Assembly (NCBI GenBank): GCA_029204225.1
Contig: CM055098.1
Location: forward strand, 5,077,246-5,137,245
Origin: Diphasiastrum complanatum
Lineage: Eukaryota; Streptophyta; Lycopodiopsida; Lycopodiales; Lycopodiaceae
Length of the DNA: 60,000 bases
Direction: 5' to 3'
The first letter of the stretch is position 1. The number at the start of each line of letters is the position of its first letter. Of this stretch, positions 21,945-37,600 are shown in pieces. The position numbers and the translations under genes are program-made. The notes beneath the pieces were generated by a model, which saw nothing but the letters and a program-made list of their open reading frames with translations, did not search any database and was not told the DNA's origin.

Positions 21945-22774
21945 CCCGGCTCCCTTTGGGATGCCTGCGCTACAAATGCCCCAACAACATCTATGATGTT
22001 GATGAACGATGTACTTAGACCATTTATGGATGACGTTTTGGTTTACAGTTGTGGTGACGTGTTGCATGTAACTCATCTTAGAACTGTTTGTCAACCCCGA
22101 GGGATAAAATCTTGTTTGCTAATGACAATAAAAGATAGCGTATTTGGGTGTTATCGTGTTAGCTGAAGGCATAAAACCGAGACTAAGAAAGTCGTTATTC
22201 TCCTTCCGTGGCCTGTACCTACAGACTTGACGGTATTGAGAGGCTCTCTTGGATTGTTTGGGTTTTATTGCAAGGTGTGAACCGTTCACACATGGCTGCA
22301 CCTTTGACCAATATGATATAGAATGATAAGTGGACGGAAGTTCAGTAGTGAAGCTTCAACGCTTTGAAACAAGTTGTGGCTGACTTTGTCACATTAAAGA
22401 TAGTAGACCCTCAGAAACCATTTGTCATAATAATGAATGCGAGTGATGTCGTCGTTGGGACAATTCTAATGCAAGAGGGTAGGCCAGTGGCCTTTGTGAG
22501 TGAGAAGCTCAACCCTGCTCAAAAGAGTTGTATGCCATTGTCCATGCTTTGAAAGTATGGAGACATTATTTGTGTGGTGCAGGTTTCTATACGCCGACCA
22601 TGGGCGTATAGAAACCTGCACCAAGCCAGGTGGGCTGAAATGATGCAGGAATTTCACATGGAAATTCGGTACAGGAAAGGTATCAAAAATTGTGTGCCTG
22701 ATGCATTATCTCGCATATTGTATCGGATGTTTTTTGTGGTCATAGAGAATGACCTAATTGCTGAGATCAGATAA
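21945..22774 (+). pseudogene. RT end and RNase H of G5
   Basis: RT resumes as APFGMPALQMPQQHL, then VLRPFMDDVLVYS. The connection region (LTVLRGSLGLFGFYCK) leads to RNase H: FVIIMNASDVVVGTILMQEG, RPVAFVSEKLNPAQKS and EFHMEIRYRKGIKNCVPDAL. The catalytic first D of RNase H is read as N in IMNAS. Shifts and stops are present. Confidence 0.82.
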
Positions 22775-22859
22775 ATTCAGCAAGAGGATCCTCATTGTTT
22801 ATTGTAAGGAGGTTGTGAGAGAGGTAAATCTTGGCCAAGTAGAGTCTCAGAAGGAGAGC

Positions 22860-23160
22860 TCTGATCTTTTTGCTCACACTTGCCTGAAGTATACCATGGT
22901 AGATGGTATAGTTAAAGGAAATAGCAAACTCCCCATTGCAGTTAGTAAAGGGCCATGTAGAGAAATTTTGCATTTATGTTATGATAGTACTGGTGCTAGT
23001 CATCCTAGTGTGGATTGGACCTATGAGATGATCCTATGTAACTTTTGGTGGCCCAATATGGTTTTAGGCCTACTAGTCTTGTTACGCTGGGAATTCCTCA
23101 AAGTGCCTAGTATAGCTGATGTCTAACTCAATGGGTGAAATGCTTGAGTTAGTTGAAAAA
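22860..23160 (+). pseudogene. integrase zinc-binding region fused to C-terminal region of G5
   Basis: LPIAVSKGPCREILHLCYDS and MILCNFWWPNM represent the HHCC region. The sequence then jumps near 23065 to FRPTSLVTLGIPQSA-like C-terminal sequence, so the whole catalytic core is missing. The G3 copy (16227-16583) retains the corresponding C-terminal part. Confidence 0.75.
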
Positions 23161-23299
23161 AATCTAAGACAAGCAATCGTGGTGCTAGTGAGAGTCGAGT
23201 ACGATCGCCAGTAGTATGGGATGCTGGTTATCGTAGGAGGCTTGATTAGGCCAGTTGTTGTCGACAACTCCGGTGTATGGAGATGAGTCAGTTGTGACC

Positions 23300-23497
23300 T
23301 TATTCAGGAGCATGGAGAGGAGATCCATGAGCCAACAAGGATATTCGATAGGTGGGAGAAACGTTTGTGTAACCGCTTGATCTTTGATATATCTAGTTGC
23401 TTGGCATAGAAGACCTCTTGCAGATGCTGCCTGGGAGACCGTGCACGGTTTGCGTGCACAGTACCCTAGTTTTGTCATCGCGGACGATGTCATTTTT
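23300..23497 (+). pseudogene. chromodomain of G5
   Basis: The reading WHRRPLADAAWETVHGLRAQ, then YPSFVIADDVIFEWEGM, just before the polypurine tract, matches the chromodomain end that defines chromoviruses. In that clade the domain directs integration toward particular chromatin. An in-frame stop and shift upstream inactivate it. Confidence 0.75.
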
Positions 23498-23510
23498 GAG
23501 TGGGAAGGGA

Positions 23511-24197
23511 TGTTAGAGCCTTTACTCCCTGTCCCGGTTATATACAGTTTTTAGAGATTATTGTAATTATTGAAATGGCTAAGTCACCAGCCTGTGGTGA
23601 CCTTTGTAAGTAAATTGTTAATAAACTGTAATTAGTTGGCATTGGACCTCAGAGAGTCGTGCTTAGCTTTGGCATGGGGTAATGGGTCATTTATTAGGAG
23701 TGGCTGGAATGACCTCCTAAAAAGTAGGAGAGTTGACTAGTCAACGAGACACGTGTCATATGCTAACTGGGACACTTGGTCCAGTGAATGAGTGACACAT
23801 GTCAGGGTTGACCGGTCAAACATGACACATGTCACATGCTCACTGGGACACTTGGTCCAGTGTATAGTGACACATGTCATCCTACTCACTTGCCTATGTG
23901 TCAGGGTACTGCCAAGTGGCAAGTGTCAACTGTGCATGGAATTGGCCATGTGTCGACGTAAGGAAAGGTCAGGGTTAAGGGGTGCTTGAGGATTGTGCAT
24001 AAGTGAGCCTAGAGAGAGGCATTCCGGATCATAATCTATGCAGCAAAGGTTGGGAGGAGACAAGGCAGCCAACTCCACCATGTTTCGTGTGCTTTGATGT
24101 TTGTACATGCAGGGAAATCGACAGGGATCGACATTGCTGATTGTTGTGCACGGGATAGGCCAGGTTTTAAGTGAAGTTTCAGATTTGGAGTCTGACA
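23511..24197 (+). repeat. 3' LTR of G5
   Basis: 687 bp, TGTTAGAGCC to GAGTCTGACA. It is very like the 5' LTR by eye, differing by a few substitutions and small indels. Confidence 0.93.
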
Positions 24198-24487
24198 CAA
24201 CTCCTAAGGTCAATTGCATCATCTAAATATCTTAATGCTTGATGATCAATTGTCATGGTAAATTTGGATCCATAATGTCTCCAAATTTTCAAAGCATGAA
24301 TAACCACAAAAAGTTTCTTATCATAGGTGGAATACTGCCTTTGAGTAGGATCTAACTTTTTGCTTTCAAAAGCAACCGGTCTACCATCATGATATAGGAC
24401 TGCACCTATAGCATAGTCACTGGCATCCATTTCAAGCACATACGGCTTGTTAGGATCCACTATGCATAAAGTAGGCGTTGTAGACAC
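24198..24487 (-). pseudogene. RNase H of G4, split off by G5
   Basis: Reads [40 protein letters not shown] and TMTIDHQALRYL, a gypsy RNase H. Skipping G5 and one copy of CAACT, it joins the minus-strand reading KARWSEMLQKFHC upstream of 17816. The right edge, near 24487, is replaced by LINE L3. Confidence 0.88.
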
Positions 24488-27290
<2,803 letters not shown>

Positions 27291-28071
27291 AAAAGTTGTA
27301 CCTAAAATGTGAAGGAATGCCTTTGACCTATTTTTCGATTTTATAGTTACTTCTTAAAGAGAACTTCAATTGACGTGCCATTTGTCTCTATAGGTGATTT
27401 CTCCCTATGTAGGAAATTCCATTACATCCTTCCCAAGGTGCTTGAAAGATTCATCTTTGCAGAGATTCTACTACTCAATAAGAGGCTTCTACTTCTTGCT
27501 TAATCCTTAAGAAACTTTTTCCTTTTGTGCATGTAGTGGATGATAACTGTGCTTCAGTATGTGTGATTTGTAATGGAGGTCAACTCATACTCAAGTTCAT
27601 AGGGTTTACCTTTATACTTCGTGTTCTATAATCTTAATTTCTTATATATGTGGATTAGCTAGTCATTTTATGTTACTATGACCCTAATGCAAATGGAAAC
27701 AATTGTTGTAGTGCATGATTTCTCTCGATTGTTAGCAATCAAAGTCCACCATTGGGTTGTGGTGTATGCGTATTTGTAGGGGGACGAACTCATAAGTTTC
27801 TATAATTATATCCATGTTAAATGGATTGCCTATTACTTTTGTGTACCATAATTGTAGTCTATTGTATGCAGTAATTAGCTAGCTGATTCTTTTTTATAAA
27901 GTTTGTTAATGTAAATGGCAACAACAATTGTAGCATGGTCTAATTTATTGTAATCAATGCATGACCATTGTAAGTTTTTTGGCATAGTCATTGTAGCTTG
28001 TGTAGCCTATTTGCAAGTTCAAAATGATAAAGCATGAGAAAGCATTGATACACTTTTCTATATTGTTATAG
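27291..28071 (+). other. Probable intron sequence before the first visible ICP55-like exon
   Basis: AT-rich sequence without coding domains. It ends with the acceptor ATTGTTATAG at 28071. I searched it for the preceding ICP55 exon (the segment around the conserved LRLIKS block) and found none. Confidence 0.6.
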
Positions 28072-28175
28072 GCTTTTTTACAGAGTATGATAACATCAAA
28101 AAGCTGGCCACATGAGCACATCTTGGCAGCAACAATTGAATATGAGTGCAAAATCAGAGGTGCTCAACGCATGGC
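28072..28175 (+). CDS. ICP55: ICP55-like exon a (first visible)
   Basis: 104 bp after acceptor TTATAG and before donor GTAAGA. It reads [20 protein letters not shown] then RMA, the conserved helix and RGAQRMA block before the active site. It enters in phase 0 and ends two bases into an Ala codon completed by exon b. Confidence 0.92.
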
Positions 28176-31100
28176 GTAAGAACATATCTTTGACTAATTT
28201 CATTTTGCGATAGCATCTCATGTCATATTTTTTATGAAAATCTTTCCATCATAAAAGCTTGTCATGTTTAGTTACATTCTTCGTGTGTCATGTACACTCA
28301 AACTAGCATGCATGATATTTTATTTCGAAAAGATTGAACATCGACTTCTTTGATCGAAGTTAGATGATCTTAGCGAATATTAGTAATTATATTTTCTCTC
28401 ACTCTTTTTCCTTAGTATTGTTAGCCAGGTCAAACTTAATAAACATAATACTTTGCAACCAAGCAAATCACTAACCCAATTTCAAGTCACATTAGCTATA
28501 GCGCAATTCCATCTATTGAATTATCATGTAGATTTGCAACAACTAGCCTTAACAATCATTTTCCTTGACAATTGGCACTATTTTGTACTTTAATAGAAAT
28601 CTTGGTTCATTTTTAAAGATGGCTTGTCTGATTACTAAGAGATATACCAGCTTTAGATTTCTTGTGGTCGATATCAAAGGTCAACCTTGAGCTAGCTCAA
28701 CATACATAAAATTAATGGCCTTAATTAGAGCTTTCATCTGATACCCATGTTGCCCACAAGAAAATAAAAAAAAAAACACACATTTCTGAGCGTTTCTACC
28801 AAAAACCCGAAACGTGTTTCGGCACGCGTTTCGGGAATCGGAGTGCAACCATGATGTATATCATGGATTTAACTCCATTTACGCCAAATGTAGTCTAGGT
28901 TATGCAAGTGTACTCAAGTCAAGTCAAGATCATTTATTTTATGGCAATTAGTCCAATTTGTGTCAGTTCTCATAAATTGTATGGTTATGCAAGGTCTAAT
29001 TCAAGTTATGACTAATAACAAAGCTATATTCTAGGACAATTACTGTTCTAACCACTAGAAAGAAGATAATTTCTATAATGTCTTGTTTGTGCCTAGAATC
29101 ACTAGAGATTTATTTTCAATCAATAAAGTTGTTGATAAGGGATTTCCGTCAAGTTTGATGGTCGAGGGTGCACAATCAAAGACAAGGGTAGGGTTGTTAA
29201 AAAGGGGGTAGGGACAACATGGTTTTACAAGCTTCAAGCACTAGGATACCCATGGTCCAGCCTTCTATTTCTCAAGATCAGGTGGAGGAACCCTCACAGA
29301 AAAGCCAGATGCAAGATCTTGTTATGCTCTACCATTTGACCAATCAGTGAAAGTTCTTACAATTCTTATTAGCAGTTCTAGGGTCCAATAGACACTTGAA
29401 TATCCTTATCTTATACCTATACATATGATAAAAGCCAATTATCTTAAATTCTATCAGTTGGTTGATACATAGATCACGGAGAAGTTTGGAAATCCTGATT
29501 CATCTCCTAGTGAACCATCCTCGATCATACAGATCAAGAGGATTTCCAATTTCAAGAAATGAATAAAGACAAAATGGATTTTGGACCTCAACCACTCCAC
29601 ATAATCAGAAGAACGCCTCTATTGGGGATACCCAAATGCAACGGATTTTTTGATCCGATCAGACTTCTTCATATCTATGTGGAAGAATGTGAGATCTATG
29701 GAGAGGCCACACCAGAAGACAGACTCAAACTATTTCCTATGGCACTTACTGGAGCAACATTGGATTGGTACTTCAATCAAACTCCTTAAGAACACAATGA
29801 TTGGGAAGTAGTGAAAGCAGCCTTGATTACCAAATTTAAGCAATGGAAGTTCTTGAGAACCGTTCTATTGCTCAACAAGATCAAAATGGGAAAACGAGAC
29901 ATGGTCAGAGATTACATGGAATGAGTCAGAATTTTCAATCTGAATGTAATCTAGTATTTGCTCTAGATCATGCGATGATTATGTGGTTCTTAGCCGTATT
30001 GCTGACAAGCATCAGGCGTGAACTCAAACGAAGGGAGCAATACAAAACTTAAAAAGAGGCATTGGAAGATGTGTTAGAAATTAATGTTTATTTGCACCTT
30101 GAATATTGGTTTGTCCATGCCTGCAAGCTATTTTAGGGGCCATTTTTATTTCTAGTATATCAAAGTCAAAGTCTTGAAGTCAAGTTAATTAGTCTTGCAT
30201 GTAGGAGGGCGCACTAGTTCTAGAAGAGAACATGATTTTTCACTTAGAAATTTGATAAGGGTCTTTACCCAAAATAGAGAGCAATTATAGTAATCAGCCT
30301 TTTGCTTTTTGCTTTATGCTTTTAGGTTTTGCTAAGGACTGGAGAAATTATATAAGGATGGCTGGCACCCCGCCTCCATTCATTCCACGGTAGAGAGCTA
30401 TGCTCATTCTTTGATTGATCTAAGTTCTCTTTAATCTCTTATGTTGATCTTGATTGGTGTGTGTGAGTGCTAATATGATTAGTTAACTCCTATCTTCAAT
30501 TTGGAAATCAAGGAACTCAAGTCAATTTGGCAGCAGCAGTTATGAAAGCAGTGCCACAACAGGACGTAGTCCGGTTTGCAAGTATTCTATCAACTAAGAT
30601 TGACAGTACACCTGGTGAATTTTTACATCTTGTTTCAAAAACCAAAAAAATTATGGTGGATTGGTTATCTGAAGAAGTGACAAAATCAAATAATTCGAGA
30701 GCTTCAGTTTTGTCTGCTTACAATTCCCCTCACATGTTTATATGGTCTGTATGGCCTAGCCTCTAAAAGCCAAGATCATTTGATTTAACAAACTTACTGA
30801 AGTATGAAACTGGTCAATTGTTATAGACATCTTCAAGTTTGAGACTAGGACAACACTCTTGCTTATCTTTCAAAGCAGCTCATAGACCACATGTACCTTC
30901 ATACCATAGTTGCACAGAAACGCGTTTCTATACCCAGAATCGCAAAAAAAAAAGAATTTTTTTTTTTTTCGGAAAAATAGCTTAGGATTGAAATTTTTTT
31001 AGGGGATCCATGGTCAAACCAGCGTTTTGCCTCTCAGAAGTGCAGTAGATGGGGCACAAACAAATCTTATTTTCAATAGCTATTTGGTTGTTATTTGCTC

Positions 31101-34100
31101 TGGTTTTCAATAAATGCTCAGGGGATTCGGGGGGCGGTAGCCCCCCGGTCGGGGGTTTGGGGGGCAACGCCCCCCTGTCGGTAGACCTCGGCCCCGACGG
31201 TAAGGCCTCTTCATGACTTGGCCTTCCAACTCCCTGAGAGAAAACACACTTACTGGGACCATCTGTGATCGTAACGGACAGGCTAGAGGTTAGTTTTGAA
31301 ATTTTACCTTTGACAGAACCCAACATGGATTAATGCACCTGAACTGGACCATCCTGCACCCAAAACAGTCGGAAAATTACACGGTAATTATGCTCTTAAT
31401 TAGAGCTTTCATCTGATACCCATATTGCCCAAAAAAAAAAACCAAAGAAAAAAATTAAAAAAAAACGTTTCTGGAATTTTTTCAAAATTTTCAGAAACGC
31501 GTTTCTGAACAGCGTTCCTGAACGCGATTCTGAAACGCATTTCGGAAACGCAGTGCATCTATGCTTCATACTTTATAGGCAGAGCCACTGTCCAGTTAAT
31601 GTACAAAAAAATTCTCCTTTTCACTTTTAGTCCCTCCCTTTTAAATTTTGAGTTTTTTTGAGCTAGGATTTCTGAGAAATAATTATCTCATTATAAAAAA
31701 TTTGTCCCTTTTAAAGCATCAAGTAACATGTTCTTCAATGTGTTTGGAGTAAGATATATGAAGGCTAAGTATCAACAAGAAAAATTGCCAGAATGTAAGT
31801 GATTTTAGGAGAAAAAGGGCAATAACAAAATATTTTGTTGTATGGTGAATGTTTGATGATGTCAGAAGCAAGGGACTTGATCTTTCTGGAAGTATAGCCG
31901 AATTTTGATTTTGTGGGGTTCTTAATGTTGTAATGGAAAAGTCAGAATTGTGTTATTCTATAAATTTGTTAGTAAAGTATGGGCAGTTTTATTCTCTGTG
32001 ATCTTTCTGCAATATGGTCTCCTTTATCCACATTATTTATGGTAGAATCATTTTTTCTGCCTTTTCAAATATTCTGGATATAGCTCAAAATTCTAGAGAC
32101 TATTGACCAATTTTTGTTATCGCAGGCTTTTTGATTTGTCTGCTGCCTATTTCATAGACAAACAGTAGTAGGACTGGTGAAAATCTGCACAGTTAGCAGA
32201 CTTAGATCTTTTTTTGGTCTAGATCTTTCTCAAATAATGAATTCATGTTTGTAGATTCCCCTCAGTTGTCGGAGGAGGCAATAATGGGACAATTATCCAT
32301 TATTCACGAAATGATCAGCAGGTCCGTGGCTGTATGAAATCTTGTTATTCTAGGTTTTAGCTATCATGTTTTTCAAAAGCTGTTCGACTCATACATTGTA
32401 TCATTGTGATCAATCTATATTTACAGTAGCAATGGCTTGCATAAAGGAACTTTCTGTTTACTAGCTTGAACGTCCACTGTCTGGAACCTAATATTTAATT
32501 ATATTTTTCTAACTAAAATATTAAAAAAATCATCAAACAACAGGTTGTTTACTCTCAAAATAAATTCTTTTTTTTCAACCTAAGAAAATTAGCAATTACT
32601 AGGAACTAAAATTTGAACCTAAAAAAACAATGAACAGCAGCATTCTGGGAAACCCTAATGAATATTCCCAGAAGTGTTCTAGATCGCATTCCGAAATGCA
32701 TCATGCAAGTATGACTAGCCTTGTCAGCCAATCACATTCTTCTTCTGAGAAGCTTATTGTTGAACGCAGATTCAAGAAGGGGATATGGTTCTAGTAGATG
32801 CAGGTTGCGAGTTTTATGGTTATGCAAGTGACATCACCCGCACTTGGCCTCCCTGTGGCAAATTCTATCCTGCTCAAGTAAGAAGCCTTCTTACTATGCA
32901 TTCAGAATTCCGATATATCTTGCATGTGATGGCCGTGAAGCTACCAGAACACCGAATATTATTCTTAAATGCACCCCTCTCTCCTTTTTGGATTTTCGAG
33001 CACCCTTCTTTCCATCGTAATTCTTTTAGTGGTGGATTTGGTTGGATCAGACGTTTGGGTTCGGCATTTGCACTAGTTCTTTATGACTTGCATTTTTCTG
33101 ACTAGTAGGGTTCCTTGAGGAAGGCTCATTTTCTAAGGGCTGAGCTTGCATGTTTGTTCATTATGGGGTTATCCTTTGTCTTTAAAATGGGGATATTTAT
33201 GTTCGTAAGTATTTGTTATATACGTTATAGATTTCTTCTTAACTCCAAGTTAAATGAGAAAAATATTCAAAATTTATGAGGTATTGCTATGGAAAATAAG
33301 AGTTGGGGAAATGTTGTCTCTACTCTGCACACTTGGCTATGATTCCCATTTGAGGAATCTAGTTTTTAGATTCGGACCTTGTAACAGAACGAAGGCTGTT
33401 GCTATCACTGTGGAAAAGCTAGAATTTTGTTTGCCTACAAGTCCTATATAGAGGAATGTGAGCTCATGCATGGAACCCTCCAAACTTGTTAAATAGCTAT
33501 TAGCAAGTGGGAAAGCATTATTCACTCAATTTTGTAGTCGTATTTCAGTGATGAAAAAAGACTAGGACTCTATTTGGTTGGTTGTAGAGTGACATAGTTA
33601 TCTACAAACAAAAACGAATGGTTTTTGGGAATCATAGAAGCAAATATCACCAATGATCAAAGCCAACTTTAAAACCCTAAAGTGCACACACCATAAGGAA
33701 AAAAAACAAACTATGATTAATGAAAAGAAAAGTACAAGACTTTAAGAGGGAGAGGAGCTCCAAGAGGACCCTGTAGAAGAAAGAGACTCCAAAATATTAC
33801 CTTGAAAGTCTTGGCAAATGTGCAAGACCAAAGTACACGACCATTAGGTGGTGTTTTTTTTCCTTGATTTCACTCGTGGATGAAAATTATTGCAACCCCT
33901 CTCCCCCACCCACAATGGCTACAAAAGTCTGTGAAAACACTAAAACCACCTCATTTCGAGATTTTTCCATACAAAACACATGAACTTTTTGTTGGAATTT
34001 GATGCTCAAATTCAAGATAGGAGTGAACTATTCATATTAGCACTCACACACCAATCAAGATCAACATAAGAGATTAAAGAGAACTTAGACAGATTGAAGA

Positions 34101-37100
34101 ATGAGCATAGCTCTCTACAATGGAATGAATGGAGGTGGGACACCAGCCATCCTTATATAATTTCTCTAGTCCCGAGGAAAAGCTAATAGCATAAAGCAAA
34201 AAGCAAAAAACAAAAGTTGATCTCTTTTCTTTGCCAAGTCCTTTGGTAAAGATATCTACAACTTGCTCTTCTGTAGGGCAATAATTAAGCTCCACTTCAC
34301 CACTTTGAATCTTATCTTTGATGAAGTGTTGTTGTACTTCGATGTGCTTTGTCCAGTTGTGAAAAACTAGATTCTTGGCCAATTTAATACAAATCACATC
34401 GAAGTACTATAGGTGTACCTGTACCATACGAACATAACCATGTTGCTTCACTTGTTGCACTCGTAATACATTGGTACTCTGCCTTTGTATAGATGATAAT
34501 GCAATAATATGCTGCTTCTTTGAACTCCAAGATATAGAACTTGAACCAAGACTAAAGACATAACCTATAGTAGATCTTAGATCTTCTGCATCTCCAGAGC
34601 AAAAGGCAAAAAGCTGATTACTATAGTCGCTCTATTTTGGGTAAAGACCCCTATTAAATTTCCAAGTGAAAAATCATGTTCTATTCTGGAACTAGTGCAC
34701 CCTCCTAAATGTAAGACTAATCAACTTAACTATAGGACTTTGACTTTGATATACTAAAAATAGAAATGCCCCCTACGCATGTTCCAAAATGGAATGAGTA
34801 TCTATGCTACAAGGTATTCAATACCTTTTTTATTGCATAGGCTGACCTCTATATCATTCTCATTGAAATATGGCATTATTTTTGGTGGCGATCGGTTTTG
34901 TATGAGAAGTACTCTATACTTGGACACAAACAACTTATTGCTTTTACTTAGCATGGATACCCATATACTTTCTTGGCATTGATTCGGAGCTTCGGACATA
35001 GGAAAATTTCAATCCATTAATTTTAAGTCATAGTTAGCCAATAGCCTCTCAAAGGCTTATGTCAAAAACATACTTCCTATTCATGGTGATGTATCACTAC
35101 CAAAGTAGGATCAGAATTTTTTTGTCATAATCAATGTTTCATGAAACATGTCTCTTTTAATGAAACTCTGTTCCAAATGGACTGGTTGAAATGGATTTTG
35201 ATATTTAAAAAGAAAAAAACACTTAAATGTGTGTGTGTGTGTGTGAAAGTTTGGCATATAAAAATTTAGTTAGAATTATGAATATCTTGTGCATGTGCAT
35301 TGTGTGATGTATCTCAATTCATTGAGTCCTCAATCATCTAAGTGTGTCGATTATCAGCTGTTTATATTGTCATTGTATAGAGCTATAATTGCTGTAGACA
35401 TTCAAACAACATTTGTTTTTCCTTTAGCAAAAGGCTACAAATAAAAGTAAGCAGGAAAAAAAGACCTAAAAGCACTTTGTCGTTTCTTTCTCAACAAAGC
35501 CGATTCTTCCCTGTGTCTTTGGTAAGCCTTACAGTTTTGCCACCATTGTGGGAAGTTAATCATAATATTGATCTTATTCTTGGAGTAGCTATGATAGTGA
35601 GACCACCTTACTTGATTTTCAAGTTTGACCAAATTGAGATTTAGTGGTTACTAACTTGAACTACTCTATGGAAGACTAGAGGTTCAATCTCCTATTACAC
35701 TTTTTTGGAAATCAAACATACCTCCCCTTTTAGAATCTTTAGAGGCTCTTTAGGAATTGATTACAAAGTATTAGGGGCCAACTTATTTGTTGACTATCCT
35801 TGTAAAGGAATTAAAAAAAAAAACGAATTTGTGAGGCGTTGAGCTGTTTGTTTCAATCGAGGTTGTGTAAGCCAAAATATCCTTGCGTGATGTTTGTTAT
35901 GAGGAAATGGTAACATATTTAATTTTATAGGTGTACGAGTTTTGGTGATAAATGCTAAAGTTTATGTTTCAGAAATAATCTCAACTTGTATGTTGGCAGA
36001 GGGATATCTATGAAGCCGTCTTACAGGCATCACAAGAATGCTTGTCCTTATGTCGTCCAGGAATCACCCTAAATGAAATTCATGATCATTCTGTAAGCTT
36101 ATTTCACGCTTTCATTGTTGTATTTTAATTAATCATTTGAGTTCTATGTGTGACACTATGGTCTTTATTTAGTCATTGCCAATTGATCATGTTATGATTT
36201 GGGGACTAACAATCCACATTCTCAATTTGCTCTTATGTCTCAAAGTAACGTCAACTACAACAAGCTAAGCATGGTAGTGTTTACTCCTCTTAATATGATC
36301 CAGGCGAGAAGGTCTTTGTCTAGACAAAGATTGTTGTTTAATTGGGCCTAGTAGTTTCATGATCATTGGACTTCCTATATGGCTTAATCTTTAAAGCATT
36401 ATCAAGGAAAGAAGAGACAAATATTTTAAGCTCCTTATACCAAAGATTTATTTTGTGAATGTCAACTTATTTTGCAGGTCCGTATCCTCTCTGAAAACAT
36501 CCGTAAGCTTGGACTTTTTAAAGATGTTCAACTAAACTATGCTATGCTGAATCCAACTTCAATAGGTGAGAAACTTCACTTCCCCCCCCCCCCCCCCTCC
36601 CCCTCTCTCTCTCTCACACACACACTCACACACACATCAAAAGTGGGAAGGTGGGCTAGAGAAAAGCTGGAATGGGAGGAATGAGTGTCTTTTTAAAATG
36701 TGGAAGCTGAATTGAAGAGACCTCATCTTATGGAATGTGGCTGCCTATATGGAATTGGAGACGGGTTCAATAAGCTATTATGCAGCCCATTCATAGCATT
36801 GCATATATGGAGAATTTTCGGCTTGCGTGGGAGTTTCACCATCAAAGTTCATACGACACAAAACCTTCATTTGATTGTTCTAGAGATGCTTGGTATTTTT
36901 TATTGATCCATTTTAGTTTTATTTGTATAATTTCAAGAATTTGCTACTATTTTTTAGAGCATGGATCCAAGTGAGCATTAGATTTGATTTTTTCAAGCTC
37001 TCAATCTAGGGTAGTCTCTAGGATGCAGTCTCTCTTCAACCTCCAATCACTTCAACAAAGCCTTAAACCAAAGCCAAATCACACAAGAATGACTATATTG

Positions 37101-37557
37101 TAGTATTGGAGTAGTACTACAATATAGTCATTCTTGTGTGATTTGGCTTTGGTTTAAGGCTTTGTTGAAGTGATTGGAGGTTGAAGAGAGACTGCATCCT
37201 AGAGTTTCCTTCCTATTCAGAATCGGTCGAATCAGAATCAGCCGAATCGGCCTAATCGACCTTTTCAAATTGGCCGAATCGATGAATCGGTATTAGGGTT
37301 TCAGAACTCAATTTTTTTTTAGATTTGTCTAGAATTTAGAAAAGCCAAAAAACATAGTTGCATATTGCATTGATGATAATAGATATCGTGTTTGAATTAT
37401 AAGCATTAAAGATTCCAAACTCCATATCTTAACGATTAACCATTTAAACTTTACCTTATACATGTTACCTGACACTTGTATTATGTATAATTTTAGGGTT
37501 TGAACTTTAAAATAGTAAACCTGAAAGTGATGTCAAATCATAGATGAATCATGAAAC

Positions 37558-37600
<43 letters not shown>

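Larger units (their letters stand above)
17817..24197 (+). mobile_element. Chromovirus-type Ty3/gypsy element G5
   Basis: 6381 bp with LTRs at 17817-18518 and 23511-24197 and the exact target duplication CAACT (17812-17816 and 24198-24202). The primer site is TGTTATCAGAGCC just after the 5' LTR. A purine tract GAGTGGGAAGGGA precedes the 3' LTR. Coding order is gag, protease, RT (interrupted at 20723-21940), RNase H, integrase and a chromodomain. All parts are decayed, and much of the integrase core is deleted near 23065. It is inserted in G4 and is the inner member of this nest. Confidence 0.94.
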
